A DNA stretch of 64,000 nucleotides from Deltaproteobacteria bacterium (GTDB taxonomy: Bacteria > Myxococcota_A > Polyangia > Polyangiales > Houyiibacteriaceae), in contig JAEPMI010000004.1 of assembly GCA_017644045.1 (NCBI GenBank), forward strand, positions 516,014-580,013. Direction: 5' to 3'. Position 1 is the first letter of the stretch. Each line of letters starts with the position of its first letter. The notes under the pieces were generated by a model, which did not search any database, was not told the DNA's origin, and was given only the letters and a program-made list of their open reading frames with translations. Position numbers and translations under genes: made by a program. Shown here piece after piece: positions 1-8,345 of the stretch.

Positions 1-770
1 TTCTTGATGTCCTTCGGGATCCGTCGCTCGCTCCGCTCGAGGACGGTCAGGTCGACGTCGCGGATGCGGATCAGGATGTCGAGCTCGCTCCCGCTGCCGA
101 AGAGCGGCTCGCCCACGAGCATCTCGGCCAGGACCGTGGCGAGGGTGAAGACGTCGCTGCGCCCATCGATCGGTTTCCCGAGGACCTGCTCGGGCGACAT
201 GTAGCCGAGCTTGCCGCGGACGTGACCGTCTTCGGTGTGGCGACTCTGAGCCGCGACCTTGGCGATGCCGAAGTCGCTCAGCTTCACGTGACCGGTGGCG
301 GTGAGAAGGACGTTCGCGGGCGAGACGTCGCGATGGACGAAGCCGATGGGCTTGCCGTCGTCGTCCTGGAGCCGGTGGGCGTAGCCGAGCGCCTGGGCCA
401 CCTCGGCAGCCACGTAGAGCGCCGTGTCCAGTGGGATCATGTCGCCCCGCCCGGCCGCGGCGCGCATCAGCCGGTTGACGTTGGTCCCCTCGACCAGCTC
501 CATCGCCAGGAAGAGCGAACCGGAGTGTTCGCCGAAGTCGAATACCTGGACGACGTTCGGGTGCTCGAGGCGGGCGGCGACCTTGGCCTCGTCGATGAAC
601 ATCGCGACGAAATCGGGGTCCCCAGCGTACTGGGGGAGGATGCGCTTGAGGGCGACGCGCTTGGTGAACCCATGGGGTCCTTCGCGGCGAGCCACGAAGA
701 CTTCTGCCATGCCGCCCGTCGCCAAACGGCGGTCGATTCGATAGGGGCCGATGGGGGCCTGGGGGCCCAT
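1..770 (-). CDS. Serine/threonine protein kinase (C-terminus beyond window)
   Basis: The minus-strand reading frame from the ATG at 770 encodes a eukaryotic-type kinase and is cut off by the window edge after about 256 residues. Visible motifs are a degenerate glycine loop (ATGGMAEVF, about 17-25), the ATP lysine in VALKRI (K42), VHRDVSPANV (about 145-154), SDFGIAK (DFG 166-168) and YMSPEQ (190-195). This is the layout of myxobacterial Pkn kinases, which phosphorylate Ser/Thr of cytosolic or membrane partners. The catalytic Asp of HRD and the Mg-binding Asn and DFG Asp are all present, so the domain should be active. It is divergent from the kinase starting at 956, with about 185 bp between them for both promoters. 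Any C-terminal sensor or membrane segment lies outside the window, so substrate and localisation cannot be judged. Confidence 0.93.
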   Translation of the reverse strand, partial: MGPQAPIGPYRIDRRLATGGMAEVFVARREGPHGFTKRVALKRILPQYAGDPDFVAMFIDEAKVAARLEHPNVVQVFDFGEHSGSLFLAMELVEGTNVNRLMRAAAGRGDMIPLDTALYVAAEVAQALGYAHRLQDDDGKPIGFVHRDVSPANVLLTATGHVKLSDFGIAKVAAQSRHTEDGHVRGKLGYMSPEQVLGKPIDGRSDVFTLATVLAEMLVGEPLFGSGSELDILIRIRDVDLTVLERSERRIPKDIK

Positions 771-955
771 GCGCGATTTGCTCCGAGCGCGCGATCTGGG
801 GAGGGGGAGACGCGCGTCTCCATCAAGGTACGACGAACGACAGGCATCCGAAAGCGTGAGCCGTGAAGCAGGATCTTTTCACCATGGTCCGGTCGTGTAT
901 CATCGCCTCCGCTCTCGGCTGCGAACGGCAGTGAGGCACGGAGGTCAGGACCCGG

Positions 956-2650
956 ATGGCGACGGCTCAGGCGCGAACGAAAGACCCTTACCTCGGCAAA
1001 GTGGTCGCTGGTCGGTATCGGCTGGAGACCCGGCTCGGCGAGGGCGGGATGGGGGTCGTCTACCGAGCCCGTCACGTGCTCATCGACCGAGTGGTGGCGC
1101 TCAAGCTGATCCGTCCCGATCTACGGGGCGAGACGCACCTGCGGGCGTGGATGCTCCGTGAGGCACGAGCCGCCAACCGCGTCGACCACGCGCACATCGT
1201 CGAGATTCACGACGTGGGCGAGACCGACGAGGGCGAGCTCTACCTGGTGATGGAGTACCTCACCGGCATCGCGCTCTCCTCCGAGATCTCGAAGGGCCCG
1301 ATGCCCATCCCGCGGGCCGTCGACATTCTCGAGCAGATGTGTGCGGCGCTCGCGCGTGCCCACGACCTCGGCGTGATCCACCGCGACCTGAAGAGCGACA
1401 ACATCATGCTCACCCAGCGTGGGGGTCGTCAGGACTTCGTGAAGATCCTCGACTTCGGCCTGGCTGCGCTGGCGCGGGACCCGCGTCTCGCGCCCAAGGG
1501 CGCGGTCTTCGGGACGCCCGAGTACATGTCGCCCGAGCAGGCCCGCGGCGAAGACGCCGTCTCCAAGAGCGACCTCTACGCGCTCGGCATCCTCTTCCAC
1601 GAGATGATGACCGGCAAGCTGCCCTTCCGTTCGTCGGACCGCGAGACGCTCCTCGAGATGCAGCGGACCAAGGTCGCGACCAGCCCGCGGACGATCAACG
1701 GCGAGATCCCGGAGCTGGCGGACGCCATCTGCCTCCGCCTGCTCGAGAAGGACCCCGCCAAGCGCTTCCGTGATGGTCACCATCTGCAGGAAGAGCTGAA
1801 GCGGCTCCAGCGCACCCTCCCCTCGACCGCGTGGGACGTGCGCGAGCAGCAGGAGGCCCGCCCCGGCGGCGCTCCGCAACAGCCGCCGCCCCCGCCGCCC
1901 GCGCCGACTCCGGGCGTCGTGGAGTGGAGCCGGCGCGCGTCGAACTTCCTCCGCGCGATGGCGCGCGCCTACCCGAACGGGAAGGCGCCCGACATGGTCC
2001 AGGAGGCCGCCGACAAGATCTGGGACTTCGCAGCGCGCGCGTCTCGCCTCGAGGGCGAGCTGGCGAGTCATTCGCGAAAGCTCGAGGCGATCGAGAAGCG
2101 CGGCCGAGCGCTCCGCGCGGAGATCGGTCGTAAGGTCGAGGAGCTCGCGGGCGAGGAGAGCCGCGCGATGCGTGACGCCCAGCGCGAGCGTGAGCGAGCG
2201 GCGCGCACCGAGGCGCAGCGCGGGCGAGCCGAGGCCGAGCTCGGCGCCGCGAAGCGACGGATCGACGGTGGCGAGGCCAGCGGGGCGCTGCTCCAAGCGG
2301 CCGGCCAGGCGCAAGGGCGCATGGAAGCGCTCGCGTCGGTGAAGGCCGACTACGAACGACGCGCGGCCGAGCGCGAGCACTACGCGCAGAGCCTGCGGAA
2401 GCAGATCGACGACCTCAAGGGTCAGCTCGTGCGCTACAGCGAGGCGCTCGAGAACGACCTGCAGGCGGGTCGCGATCGCATCGCGACCCGGGTGCGTGAG
2501 GCGCTCAGCTACGAGAAGGGCTTCACCGACTCGTCCCAGATCCTGCTCGAGCACCTGCACAGTCGACCCGAGTGCCAGGAGCTGCTCGAGAGCGTCGCCA
2601 AGGACATGGCCGAAGAAGGCCGCGCCCACTCCGGCAACCGAAACTCGTAG
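956..2650 (+). CDS. Serine/threonine protein kinase with C-terminal coiled coil
   Basis: A 564-residue kinase. The N-terminal half (about 21-275) is a complete catalytic domain: glycine loop GEGGMG (28-33), lysine in VALK (K50), glutamate in REARAAN (E69), HRDLKSDN (142-149), DFG (166-168) and SPEQ (192-195). A Pro-rich linker follows at about 300-320. The rest is a long Ala/Arg/Glu-rich helix with coiled-coil character (about 345-520) instead of the usual transmembrane-plus-PASTA or TPR tail. There is no obvious membrane segment, so I expect a cytosolic, possibly oligomeric kinase. The ATG at 956 sits after a purine-rich GGAGGTCAGG stretch. It is divergent from the kinase at 1-770. Its substrate is unknown. 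Confidence 0.94.
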   Translation: MATAQARTKDPYLGKVVAGRYRLETRLGEGGMGVVYRARHVLIDRVVALKLIRPDLRGETHLRAWMLREARAANRVDHAHIVEIHDVGETDEGELYLVMEYLTGIALSSEISKGPMPIPRAVDILEQMCAALARAHDLGVIHRDLKSDNIMLTQRGGRQDFVKILDFGLAALARDPRLAPKGAVFGTPEYMSPEQARGEDAVSKSDLYALGILFHEMMTGKLPFRSSDRETLLEMQRTKVATSPRTINGEIPELADAICLRLLEKDPAKRFRDGHHLQEELKRLQRTLPSTAWDVREQQEARPGGAPQQPPPPPPAPTPGVVEWSRRASNFLRAMARAYPNGKAPDMVQEAADKIWDFAARASRLEGELASHSRKLEAIEKRGRALRAEIGRKVEELAGEESRAMRDAQRERERAARTEAQRGRAEAELGAAKRRIDGGEASGALLQAAGQAQGRMEALASVKADYERRAAEREHYAQSLRKQIDDLKGQLVRYSEALENDLQAGRDRIATRVREALSYEKGFTDSSQILLEHLHSRPECQELLESVAKDMAEEGRAHSGNRNS

Positions 2651-2656
2651 GCCGGG

Positions 2657-3133
2657 TCAGCCCGCGTTCGAGCGCCGCTGCTCGCGCAGCTCGCGGACGA
2701 AGCCAACCACCTGGTCCAGGTGCTTCATCACCTGGAACTCGTGGTTGAACACGCCCGCGATCACGCCGCGCTCGTCGATCACGTAGGTGACGCGATGGCT
2801 CACGGCGGGGAGCCAGCTGAAGAACGTCTTGAACGAGCGCGAGATCGAGCGGTCGGTGTCCGCGATCATCGGGAACGCGACCTCGTTGCTCTCCGCGAAC
2901 TCGCACTGGGTCGCGTTGTCGTCGCACGACACGCCCACCACCTCGGCGCCGAGCGCCGTGAGCTCTGGATAGTTGTCGCGGAAGCCGCGGGTCTCGACGA
3001 CGCAGTTCCGGGTGAAGGCCTTGCGGAAGAAGTAGAGCACCACGAGCCGCCCACGCAGCTCGCTCAGCTCGAGCCTGCGGCCCGTCGTGGTCTCCGCCAC
3101 GAAGTCTGGTGCCATGTCTCCCACTTTCAGCAC
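2657..3133 (-). CDS. Peroxiredoxin, AhpC/TSA (BCP-like) family
   Basis: A thiol peroxidase of the thioredoxin fold, expected to reduce peroxides in the cytosol. The core reads VGDMAPDF, then FFRKAFTRNCVVETRGF with the peroxidatic cysteine in the family position (the Cys-x-x-Glu of BCP enzymes is kept, but the usual Gly before Cys is Asn). Two further cysteines lie downstream in SCDDNATQC and could act as resolving residues. The open frame extends to a GTG at 3196, but the GTG at 3133 gives the family-typical short N-terminus (M-LKVGDMAPDF), so I prefer it. It runs convergently towards the kinase gene, 6 bp away. The start site is the main uncertainty. Confidence 0.88.
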   Translation of the reverse strand: MLKVGDMAPDFVAETTTGRRLELSELRGRLVVLYFFRKAFTRNCVVETRGFRDNYPELTALGAEVVGVSCDDNATQCEFAESNEVAFPMIADTDRSISRSFKTFFSWLPAVSHRVTYVIDERGVIAGVFNHEFQVMKHLDQVVGFVRELREQRRSNAG

Positions 3134-3211
3134 AGCCTGAGCATCATGCACCCTTCGCACGCCATCTCCAAGAAGGGACCCGATCGGGCGACCCACAAAA
3201 GTGACGCGAGC

Positions 3212-3832
3212 TCACTTGGAAGGTTGGGCCGATGGAATTTTCCGTGCGAGCAAGATACGCACATGAGCGCTCGCGCCCGGGAGGCTCAGGGTCGTGACCT
3301 CCTCGCCTTCCGTCAGGGCCTCGAAGTGGTCTTCGTCGATCCCGATCCGCACGGTGCCCCCGGCCGGCGCGAGGTGGGGACCCCGCTCGCTCAGCTGACC
3401 AGCCTCGCAGAGCTCGAGCTCGACCCAGAAGCTCACCCGGCGGACCGACATCCCGCGGCTGTCGTTGCCCACCTGCTCATCGCGCCCGAGGGCTCGGACG
3501 GTGCCTCGCCGGACGACCGCCGGGGCATGCGCCGACCCACGCGAGCGCCCGCCCATCGCCAGCAGGAACACACCGGCGAAGAGCGGCACCAGCCCGGAGA
3601 ACCGATGGGACGACGAGAGCAGCGCGAGGAGCAGTGCACCCAGGACGATGGCGACGAACGCGACCGCGAGCACCGCCTTCGGCGGCCCCGCCCGCAGCCG
3701 AGCCCGATGCGGAGCGACGTGCTCGGTGTGGACGGCTGCCCAATCGATCGCGTCGCTCACCCGGAGAGTGTGCACCAGCCGGAGCCTCGCGTGGTCGGCC
3801 GTCCGCGGCTCCAAGGTGTAGGGTGCGCCCAT
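3212..3832 (-). CDS. Putative two-helix membrane protein, unknown function
   Basis: A protein of about 206 residues, taken from the ATG at 3832 (the open frame continues upstream, but that extension is antisense to the TPR lipoprotein gene). Two hydrophobic segments are visible, AVLAVAFVAIVLGALLLALL and FSGLVPLFAGVFLLAMG, separated by a short polar loop. They are followed by a soluble C-terminal domain of about 110 residues with beta-rich character. I do not recognise the family. The start codon overlaps the start codon of the divergent gene at 3831 within one CATG, so any promoter must lie inside the neighbouring coding sequence. The coding call rests on codon pattern and the clear membrane segments. 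Confidence 0.6.
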   Translation of the reverse strand: MGAPYTLEPRTADHARLRLVHTLRVSDAIDWAAVHTEHVAPHRARLRAGPPKAVLAVAFVAIVLGALLLALLSSSHRFSGLVPLFAGVFLLAMGGRSRGSAHAPAVVRRGTVRALGRDEQVGNDSRGMSVRRVSFWVELELCEAGQLSERGPHLAPAGGTVRIGIDEDHFEALTEGEEVTTLSLPGASAHVRILLARKIPSAQPSK

Positions 3833-4616
3833 GCGGTACCCGATCGTCGCGTGCGTTCTCGTCGTCGCCTGTGGCTCTCCGGCGCCCGAGGAGCGCACCG
3901 CCCCCTCCGCCACCGCTCCCGCATCGAGTGGAGCCGAGGCCGAGATCTCGATCGACCAGCGACTGCAGATGGGCGTGGCGATGCTCCAGCGGGGCAAGTG
4001 TGACCGCGCGATCGCGGAGGGCTTCCAGCCAGCGATCGAGGCCTTCGAGCGCGAGTACGCCGGGGACCAGCAGGTCATCGCCTCGCGTGCGTCTGGCTCC
4101 GGGGTCCTGATGGCCCTGCTGACCGCGGCCTCCGAGCAGCGGAACGCCGTCGTGGTCGGTCCCGACTACCCGGACACCCTCTACATGCGGGCGTTCTGCG
4201 AGATCGAGCTCCGGGACCTGGGCCGGGCGGAGACCACTCTGCGGAAGGCGCTCGCCATCATGCCGGACGACGTCGTCTACTCCTGCGAGCTCGGCCACGT
4301 GCTCCAGCAGCGCAACGCTCAGGCGGAGGCCATCCAAGTGTATCGCGCGGCCCTCGCCAACGCGGACATGCTCGATCGCAGCGGCGCGTTCGCGCCGACG
4401 CCCGACTACCCCGCCGGTGTCCCCGTGTTCAACGGTCACACGATCGACGACTGGCGCCGCCGCGCGCTCCGCGGCATCGGGTACAGCCAGTTCGAGCTCG
4501 GCGATTTCCAGGCCGCGGAGCAGAGCTACCTGCAGGTCCTGCAGATCGACCCCAACGATGAGCAGGCGCAGCGCGAGCTCCAGCTGATCCATCAGCGGCT
4601 GCAGAACACCATCTGA
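3831..4616 (+). CDS. TPR-repeat lipoprotein
   Basis: A 261-residue predicted lipoprotein: MRYPIVACVLVVACG carries a lipobox ending at Cys14, followed by a low-complexity Ala/Pro/Ser linker. The mature part has helical repeats that look like tetratricopeptide repeats, best in the last 130 residues (for example ALRGIGYSQFELGDFQAAEQ, then a LQIDPNDEQAQ boundary). TPR lipoproteins usually act as scaffolds on the periplasmic face of a membrane. An AGGTG lies about 10 nt before the ATG. The gene is divergent from 3212-3832 with overlapping start codons and is followed by tRNA-Leu. No partner can be named. Confidence 0.8.
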   Translation: MRYPIVACVLVVACGSPAPEERTAPSATAPASSGAEAEISIDQRLQMGVAMLQRGKCDRAIAEGFQPAIEAFEREYAGDQQVIASRASGSGVLMALLTAASEQRNAVVVGPDYPDTLYMRAFCEIELRDLGRAETTLRKALAIMPDDVVYSCELGHVLQQRNAQAEAIQVYRAALANADMLDRSGAFAPTPDYPAGVPVFNGHTIDDWRRRALRGIGYSQFELGDFQAAEQSYLQVLQIDPNDEQAQRELQLIHQRLQNTI

Positions 4617-4679
4617 GGCCGCTCCGCGCGGTTCGCGGGTGCGCGACCCACGGACCGGTGCTAGCTTCGGCGTCCTCCT

Positions 4680-4764
4680 GGCCGAGTGGCGGAATTGGCA
4701 GACGCGGCGGATTCAAAATCCGCTTCCCTCGGGAGTGTCGGTTCGAGTCCGACCTCGGCTACCA
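4680..4764 (+). tRNA. tRNA-Leu (anticodon CAA)
   Basis: An 85-nt class II tRNA with encoded CCA. The 5' strand GGCCGAG pairs with CTCGGCT (first pair G-U), discriminator A, then CCA at 4762-4764. The D arm holds GGCGGAATTGGCAGACGC. The anticodon arm GCGGA-TTCAAAA-TCCGC places CAA at positions 34-36, and a long variable arm (TTCCCTCGGGAGT) and the T arm GTCGG-TTCGAGT-CCGAC follow. The long variable arm together with CAA identifies leucine, reading UUG codons. UUG is rare in this high-GC window except as an occasional start codon. Confidence 0.97.
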
Positions 4765-4792
4765 CTGGAGACTCTCGCCGAGTGTCCATCGA

Positions 4793-5908
4793 TCAGTCGT
4801 CGGCCTGGCGCGTGCACGATTCGGCATGGCCCGTTTCGCAGCCCCGCCGGAAGTGCTCGTTCGCGGCGGCGCTCCCCTGCTGTTCCAGGAGCACACCGGC
4901 TTCGAAGCATGCGGGGCCGATCGAGCCCTGGCAGCCACGTTCGAAGAGGTCCAAGGCCTCCTCCGGCCGCTCGACGCGAACCCCGGCGGACAGGCATGCG
5001 TACGCATCGCCATAGTCACAGGCGGAACGGTAGAGAGCGCCCGCTCGAGCTCGGTTCGGGCTACCGAGGAGACCGCTCTCGACCAGCGCGGCTCGCACGG
5101 CGCAACCCGCGGCGTCTTGGAGGGCGCACGCGCGCCCATAGAGGTGATCCGCTCGGTCGATGTCCTTGGCGATGCCTCTGCCGAACTGATGCGCCAGGCC
5201 GAGCGCGGTACACGCAGTCGCACTTCCCTCCTCGCAGGAGGTGGCGAACTCCGCGACGATCGACGCTTCGTCCGGCGCGGGGTCGGTGGCTTCATAGACG
5301 GTCAGCAGCATCGAGCAGGCGACCGCCTCCTCCAGGCGACAGCCCATCTGCAGGTATCGGACCGCGCGCTGCGGGGCACGGGTGACCCCCCGACGACCGT
5401 GCCAGAATACGTTGCCTGCGTTGTAGCAAGCCAGCGAGTCCCCACCTCCGCAGCCACGGGCGTAGATCTCGGCGGCGCGTTGCGGGTCCGGCTCCAGGTC
5501 CGCGTAGCCTCGCTCCAACATCCAGGCGAAGACGACGCAGCTCCCCGTGCGGGTCCCATCGCACCCGCGATGGGCGATGGCCGTCGCGCGCTCCGGATCC
5601 TCCGTCACACCCCGGCCACGCAGGAGAGCGCTCGCGAGCTCTCCACAGCCCTCGCCGTGACCGAGCTCGCAGCTGGCCTCGAAGTATCGGCCCGCGAGCT
5701 CCCACATCCGAGCGCTCTTCGCCTCGCGACCGCGAGCGAGACAAACCGACCCATCCTCGTCATCGCAGTCGAGCGTCTGGGCGAGCGTCGGCGTCTCGGC
5801 AGGTCGCGGTTCCGCGGGCGCGGCCGATGGTCGCTCCACGCGGGTGTTCTCTGCAGGCCGAGCGCACGCGATCAGTCCGAGAATCCAGAGGACGTGCGCC
5901 GGTCTCAT
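4793..5908 (-). CDS. Cys-rich Sel1-like repeat lipoprotein
   Basis: A predicted lipoprotein of about 371 residues from the ATG at 5908: MRPAHVLWILGLIACARP has a lipobox (LIAC), followed by a Pro/Ala/Glu linker. The rest is a string of about eight Sel1-type helical repeats, each with paired cysteines (for example ELGHGEGCGELASALLRGRG and GCGGGDSLACYNAGNVFWHG). The cysteine spacing is that of Helicobacter Hcp-type repeats, where a disulfide clamps each helix pair, which suits an exported protein. The open frame starts 24 nt further upstream, but the chosen start gives a proper signal peptide. The stop is only 28 bp from the tRNA-Leu. Function is probably protein binding in the periplasm. Confidence 0.85.
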   Translation of the reverse strand: MRPAHVLWILGLIACARPAENTRVERPSAAPAEPRPAETPTLAQTLDCDDEDGSVCLARGREAKSARMWELAGRYFEASCELGHGEGCGELASALLRGRGVTEDPERATAIAHRGCDGTRTGSCVVFAWMLERGYADLEPDPQRAAEIYARGCGGGDSLACYNAGNVFWHGRRGVTRAPQRAVRYLQMGCRLEEAVACSMLLTVYEATDPAPDEASIVAEFATSCEEGSATACTALGLAHQFGRGIAKDIDRADHLYGRACALQDAAGCAVRAALVESGLLGSPNRARAGALYRSACDYGDAYACLSAGVRVERPEEALDLFERGCQGSIGPACFEAGVLLEQQGSAAANEHFRRGCETGHAESCTRQADD

Positions 5909-5978
5909 GACGCATCGTACGTGCACGGCCACCGTCCTCTCCCCTGGGCGCGACCGTCAGCGCGGCTCGACGGAAGTG

Positions 5979-8345
5979 TCAGCGGCCGAGGAAGACCGCC
6001 GCCTGACCCGCACCGAGGGTGAGCGACAGGCGGGTCCCGTCGAGCGTCGCCGTGCCGGTTCCGGCTGCGGCGTCGAAGCTCGTGACCGCTCCGAGCATGC
6101 TGGCGGTCAGTGCGTCGACGCGCCGGCCGGTGACGCCCGCACCGCGGTTCACCGCCACCACGGCGAGCTGGCTCGGATCGTCGTGGACGTACGCATAGAC
6201 GTAGAGGTCGGCCTCGACCACGAGCGGCACGCGACGGCCCCGCCGCAGCGCCACCGAATCGCGCCGCGCCAGACCGAGCGCGGCGAGGTGGTCGCGCAGC
6301 GCCTGCTGCTGAGCGGTGACCGAGGTGTCGCCCATCCCGACGGAGGCGAGCGCGCCCGTCCAGACCATGTCGCGGCGGTTGTCGGGGTCGTTGCCGCCGG
6401 GCATCGCGATCTCGTCGCCGTAGTAGAGGAAGGGAATCCCCGGCATGGTGTAGAGCACGGTGAAGGCGCGCTGGAGCCGGCCGAAGACCGCCGGATCGGT
6501 CGCCAGCCCCGGCAGCGAGGCGCAGCCGCCCCCGTCGGGCCAGCGGCAACCCTGGGCCGGATCGAACGAAGCCCGGCTCGCCATGCGGTTCGAGTCGTGC
6601 GTGCCGAGGAAGCGCACGTGCAGCCCCTCCGACGAGTAGCGGGTCTCCGCGGTGCGCACGACCGCCTCGACGTCCACGAAGCTCATCCGGTCGGTCACGA
6701 GGCCGTCCTGGAGGGCGTGGTGGGTCGGGAAGTCGAACTGTCCGTCGAGCGCCCGCTCGCCGACGTATGCGTCGATCCAGGCGTAGCCGTTCGGGTAGGT
6801 CTCGCCGCAGCCGTAGTCGGCGGAGTCCGACTCGCCGACGGCCGTCTCGCCAACGAGGAAGAGCCGCTCGCCGCCCTGCTCGAAGCGGCGCGCGAGCGCG
6901 GCGCGGAGGTTGGAGATCGAGTTCGTCTCGACGTGCTTGACCGCGTCGATCCGGAAGCCGTCGATCCCGAGCTCGCTGATCCAGTGAACCGCGTCGTCGA
7001 TGAACTGACGCTCCGCGCCGGGCTGCCTCCAATCGATGTCGGGCAGGTAAGGCGCGAAGAGACAGTCGAGCGGTCGCTCGCTCCAGCCGCAGCCGGCGTC
7101 GACGCCGCACACGCACGCGGTTCGGAACCACTCCGGGTTCGACGCGAGGTACTCGTGCTGGTCGTGGACCTAGTTGTTGATCAGGTCGAAGAGCACCCGG
7201 ATCCCACGGCTGTGCGCCTCGTCGACGAACGCCTGGAGCGCCTCGTTGCCGCCGAAGCGAGGCTCGACCTCGCGGCCGCGCGAGGGCCAGTAGCCGTGAT
7301 AGCCGGCGAACCGCCGCGAACCGTCGCGGCCTTCGAAGTGCCCTTCGGCCTGCTGGTTGATCGGGCTCAGCCAGATGACGTTCACGCCGAGGTCGTCGAA
7401 GTAGCCGCTCTGCATCACCTCGAGCGCGCCCCACAGATCGCCGCCGTGGAAGTCGGCCGGGTACTCGACCGGCGAGCCGACCGGCGCGTCGATGCTCTCG
7501 TCACCGTTCGCGAAGCGATCGACGACCAGCATGTACATCAACGCGTCCCGCCACTCGAAGGGCTCCTCCTCGATCCAGAAGGGCAGATCCACGGGCTCGG
7601 CGTCGCGGTCCATCGCGTCGGTCACCCGCACGCCGAGCACGTGCCGACCCGGCGCGAGATCGGCCAGCGACACGTCGTAGGCGCCCGCGGCCTCGTCGAA
7701 CATGGCGTCGAGGCCCGCCACTGGCGCGTCGTCGATCGTCACGCCGACCGTGCTGGGGATCGCACCGTCGCTGGCGGTGAGGATCTGGAGGCGCACCGCC
7801 GCGTCACCGGTGTCGGTCGCGGAGTCGTACGTCGTCGACAGCTGACCGGCACGGATCTCCGGACCCGACGTGCAGGCCGGCATCACGAACGCGCTGTTCA
7901 GGCAGCTGTCGTCGTACTTCCGGTAGGCGGCCTCCGGATCGAGGATCCACGTCCCGTCGACGATCAGCTTGTAGGCGAGCAGCTGCCCCGGCATCAGCCC
8001 CGGGCCCGGTGAGAGCGTGACCTCGAAGGTGCCGTCACCGTCGTGGTCGACCATGTCGATGGGCGCGTCGGCCCAACCGGTGAACTCGCCAGCGAGCTGC
8101 ACCGTGCTCGCGCCGACCCGCGGCGCGTGCCGGATGGTCAGGTCACAGTCGCGCGCGGCGAAGCCGGTGACTCCCGCGTCGGTGGGGGGCACCGCCGCGT
8201 CGTCGGGCGTGGCACCATCAGGCGCGGAGCCGCCATCGCGCGGCGTCGCGGCGTCCCGGCCGGCATCGGCTCCCGATGGCGAATCCTCACACGCCGTGGC
8301 AAGAAGGACAGCCGTCAACAGGGCACCCAACTTCTGATTCACCAT
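5979..8345 (-). pseudogene. GH13 alpha-amylase-family lipoprotein interrupted by one in-frame TAG
   Basis: One continuous minus frame of about 788 codons with a single TAG at 7172-7170. From the ATG at 8345: lipoprotein signal (LLTAVLLATAC), Asp/Ala/Gly linker, a starch-binding-like domain (AGEFTGW..., about 70-150), an amylase N-terminal domain, then a GH13 barrel. Conserved region I reads LFDLINN-TAG-VHDQHEY. Downstream the frame is intact with region II GFRIDAVKH (nucleophile Asp), region III FLVGETAVGE (acid/base Glu) and region IV FLGTHDSNRM. All catalytic residues lie after the stop, so the truncated product would be inactive. Frame and codon use are unchanged on both sides, which means a recent point mutation, a sequencing error or readthrough. 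TAG ends other genes here, so the codon is not reassigned. A GTG-less reinitiation product could begin at 7112 but would lack strands of the barrel. It is divergent from the glycosidase at 8344. Confidence 0.9.

Noticed and set aside
222-866. A plus-strand frame over the first kinase
   Set aside because: The minus frame encodes HRD, DFG and SPEQ kinase motifs; the plus frame is only its mirror.
7170-7172. Genetic code change or selenocysteine/pyrrolysine decoding at the TAG
   Set aside because: TAG ends other clear genes (kinase at 2650, ACP at 31047, propeller at 30445), no pyrrolysine genes are seen, and the residue is not in a position that needs a special amino acid.
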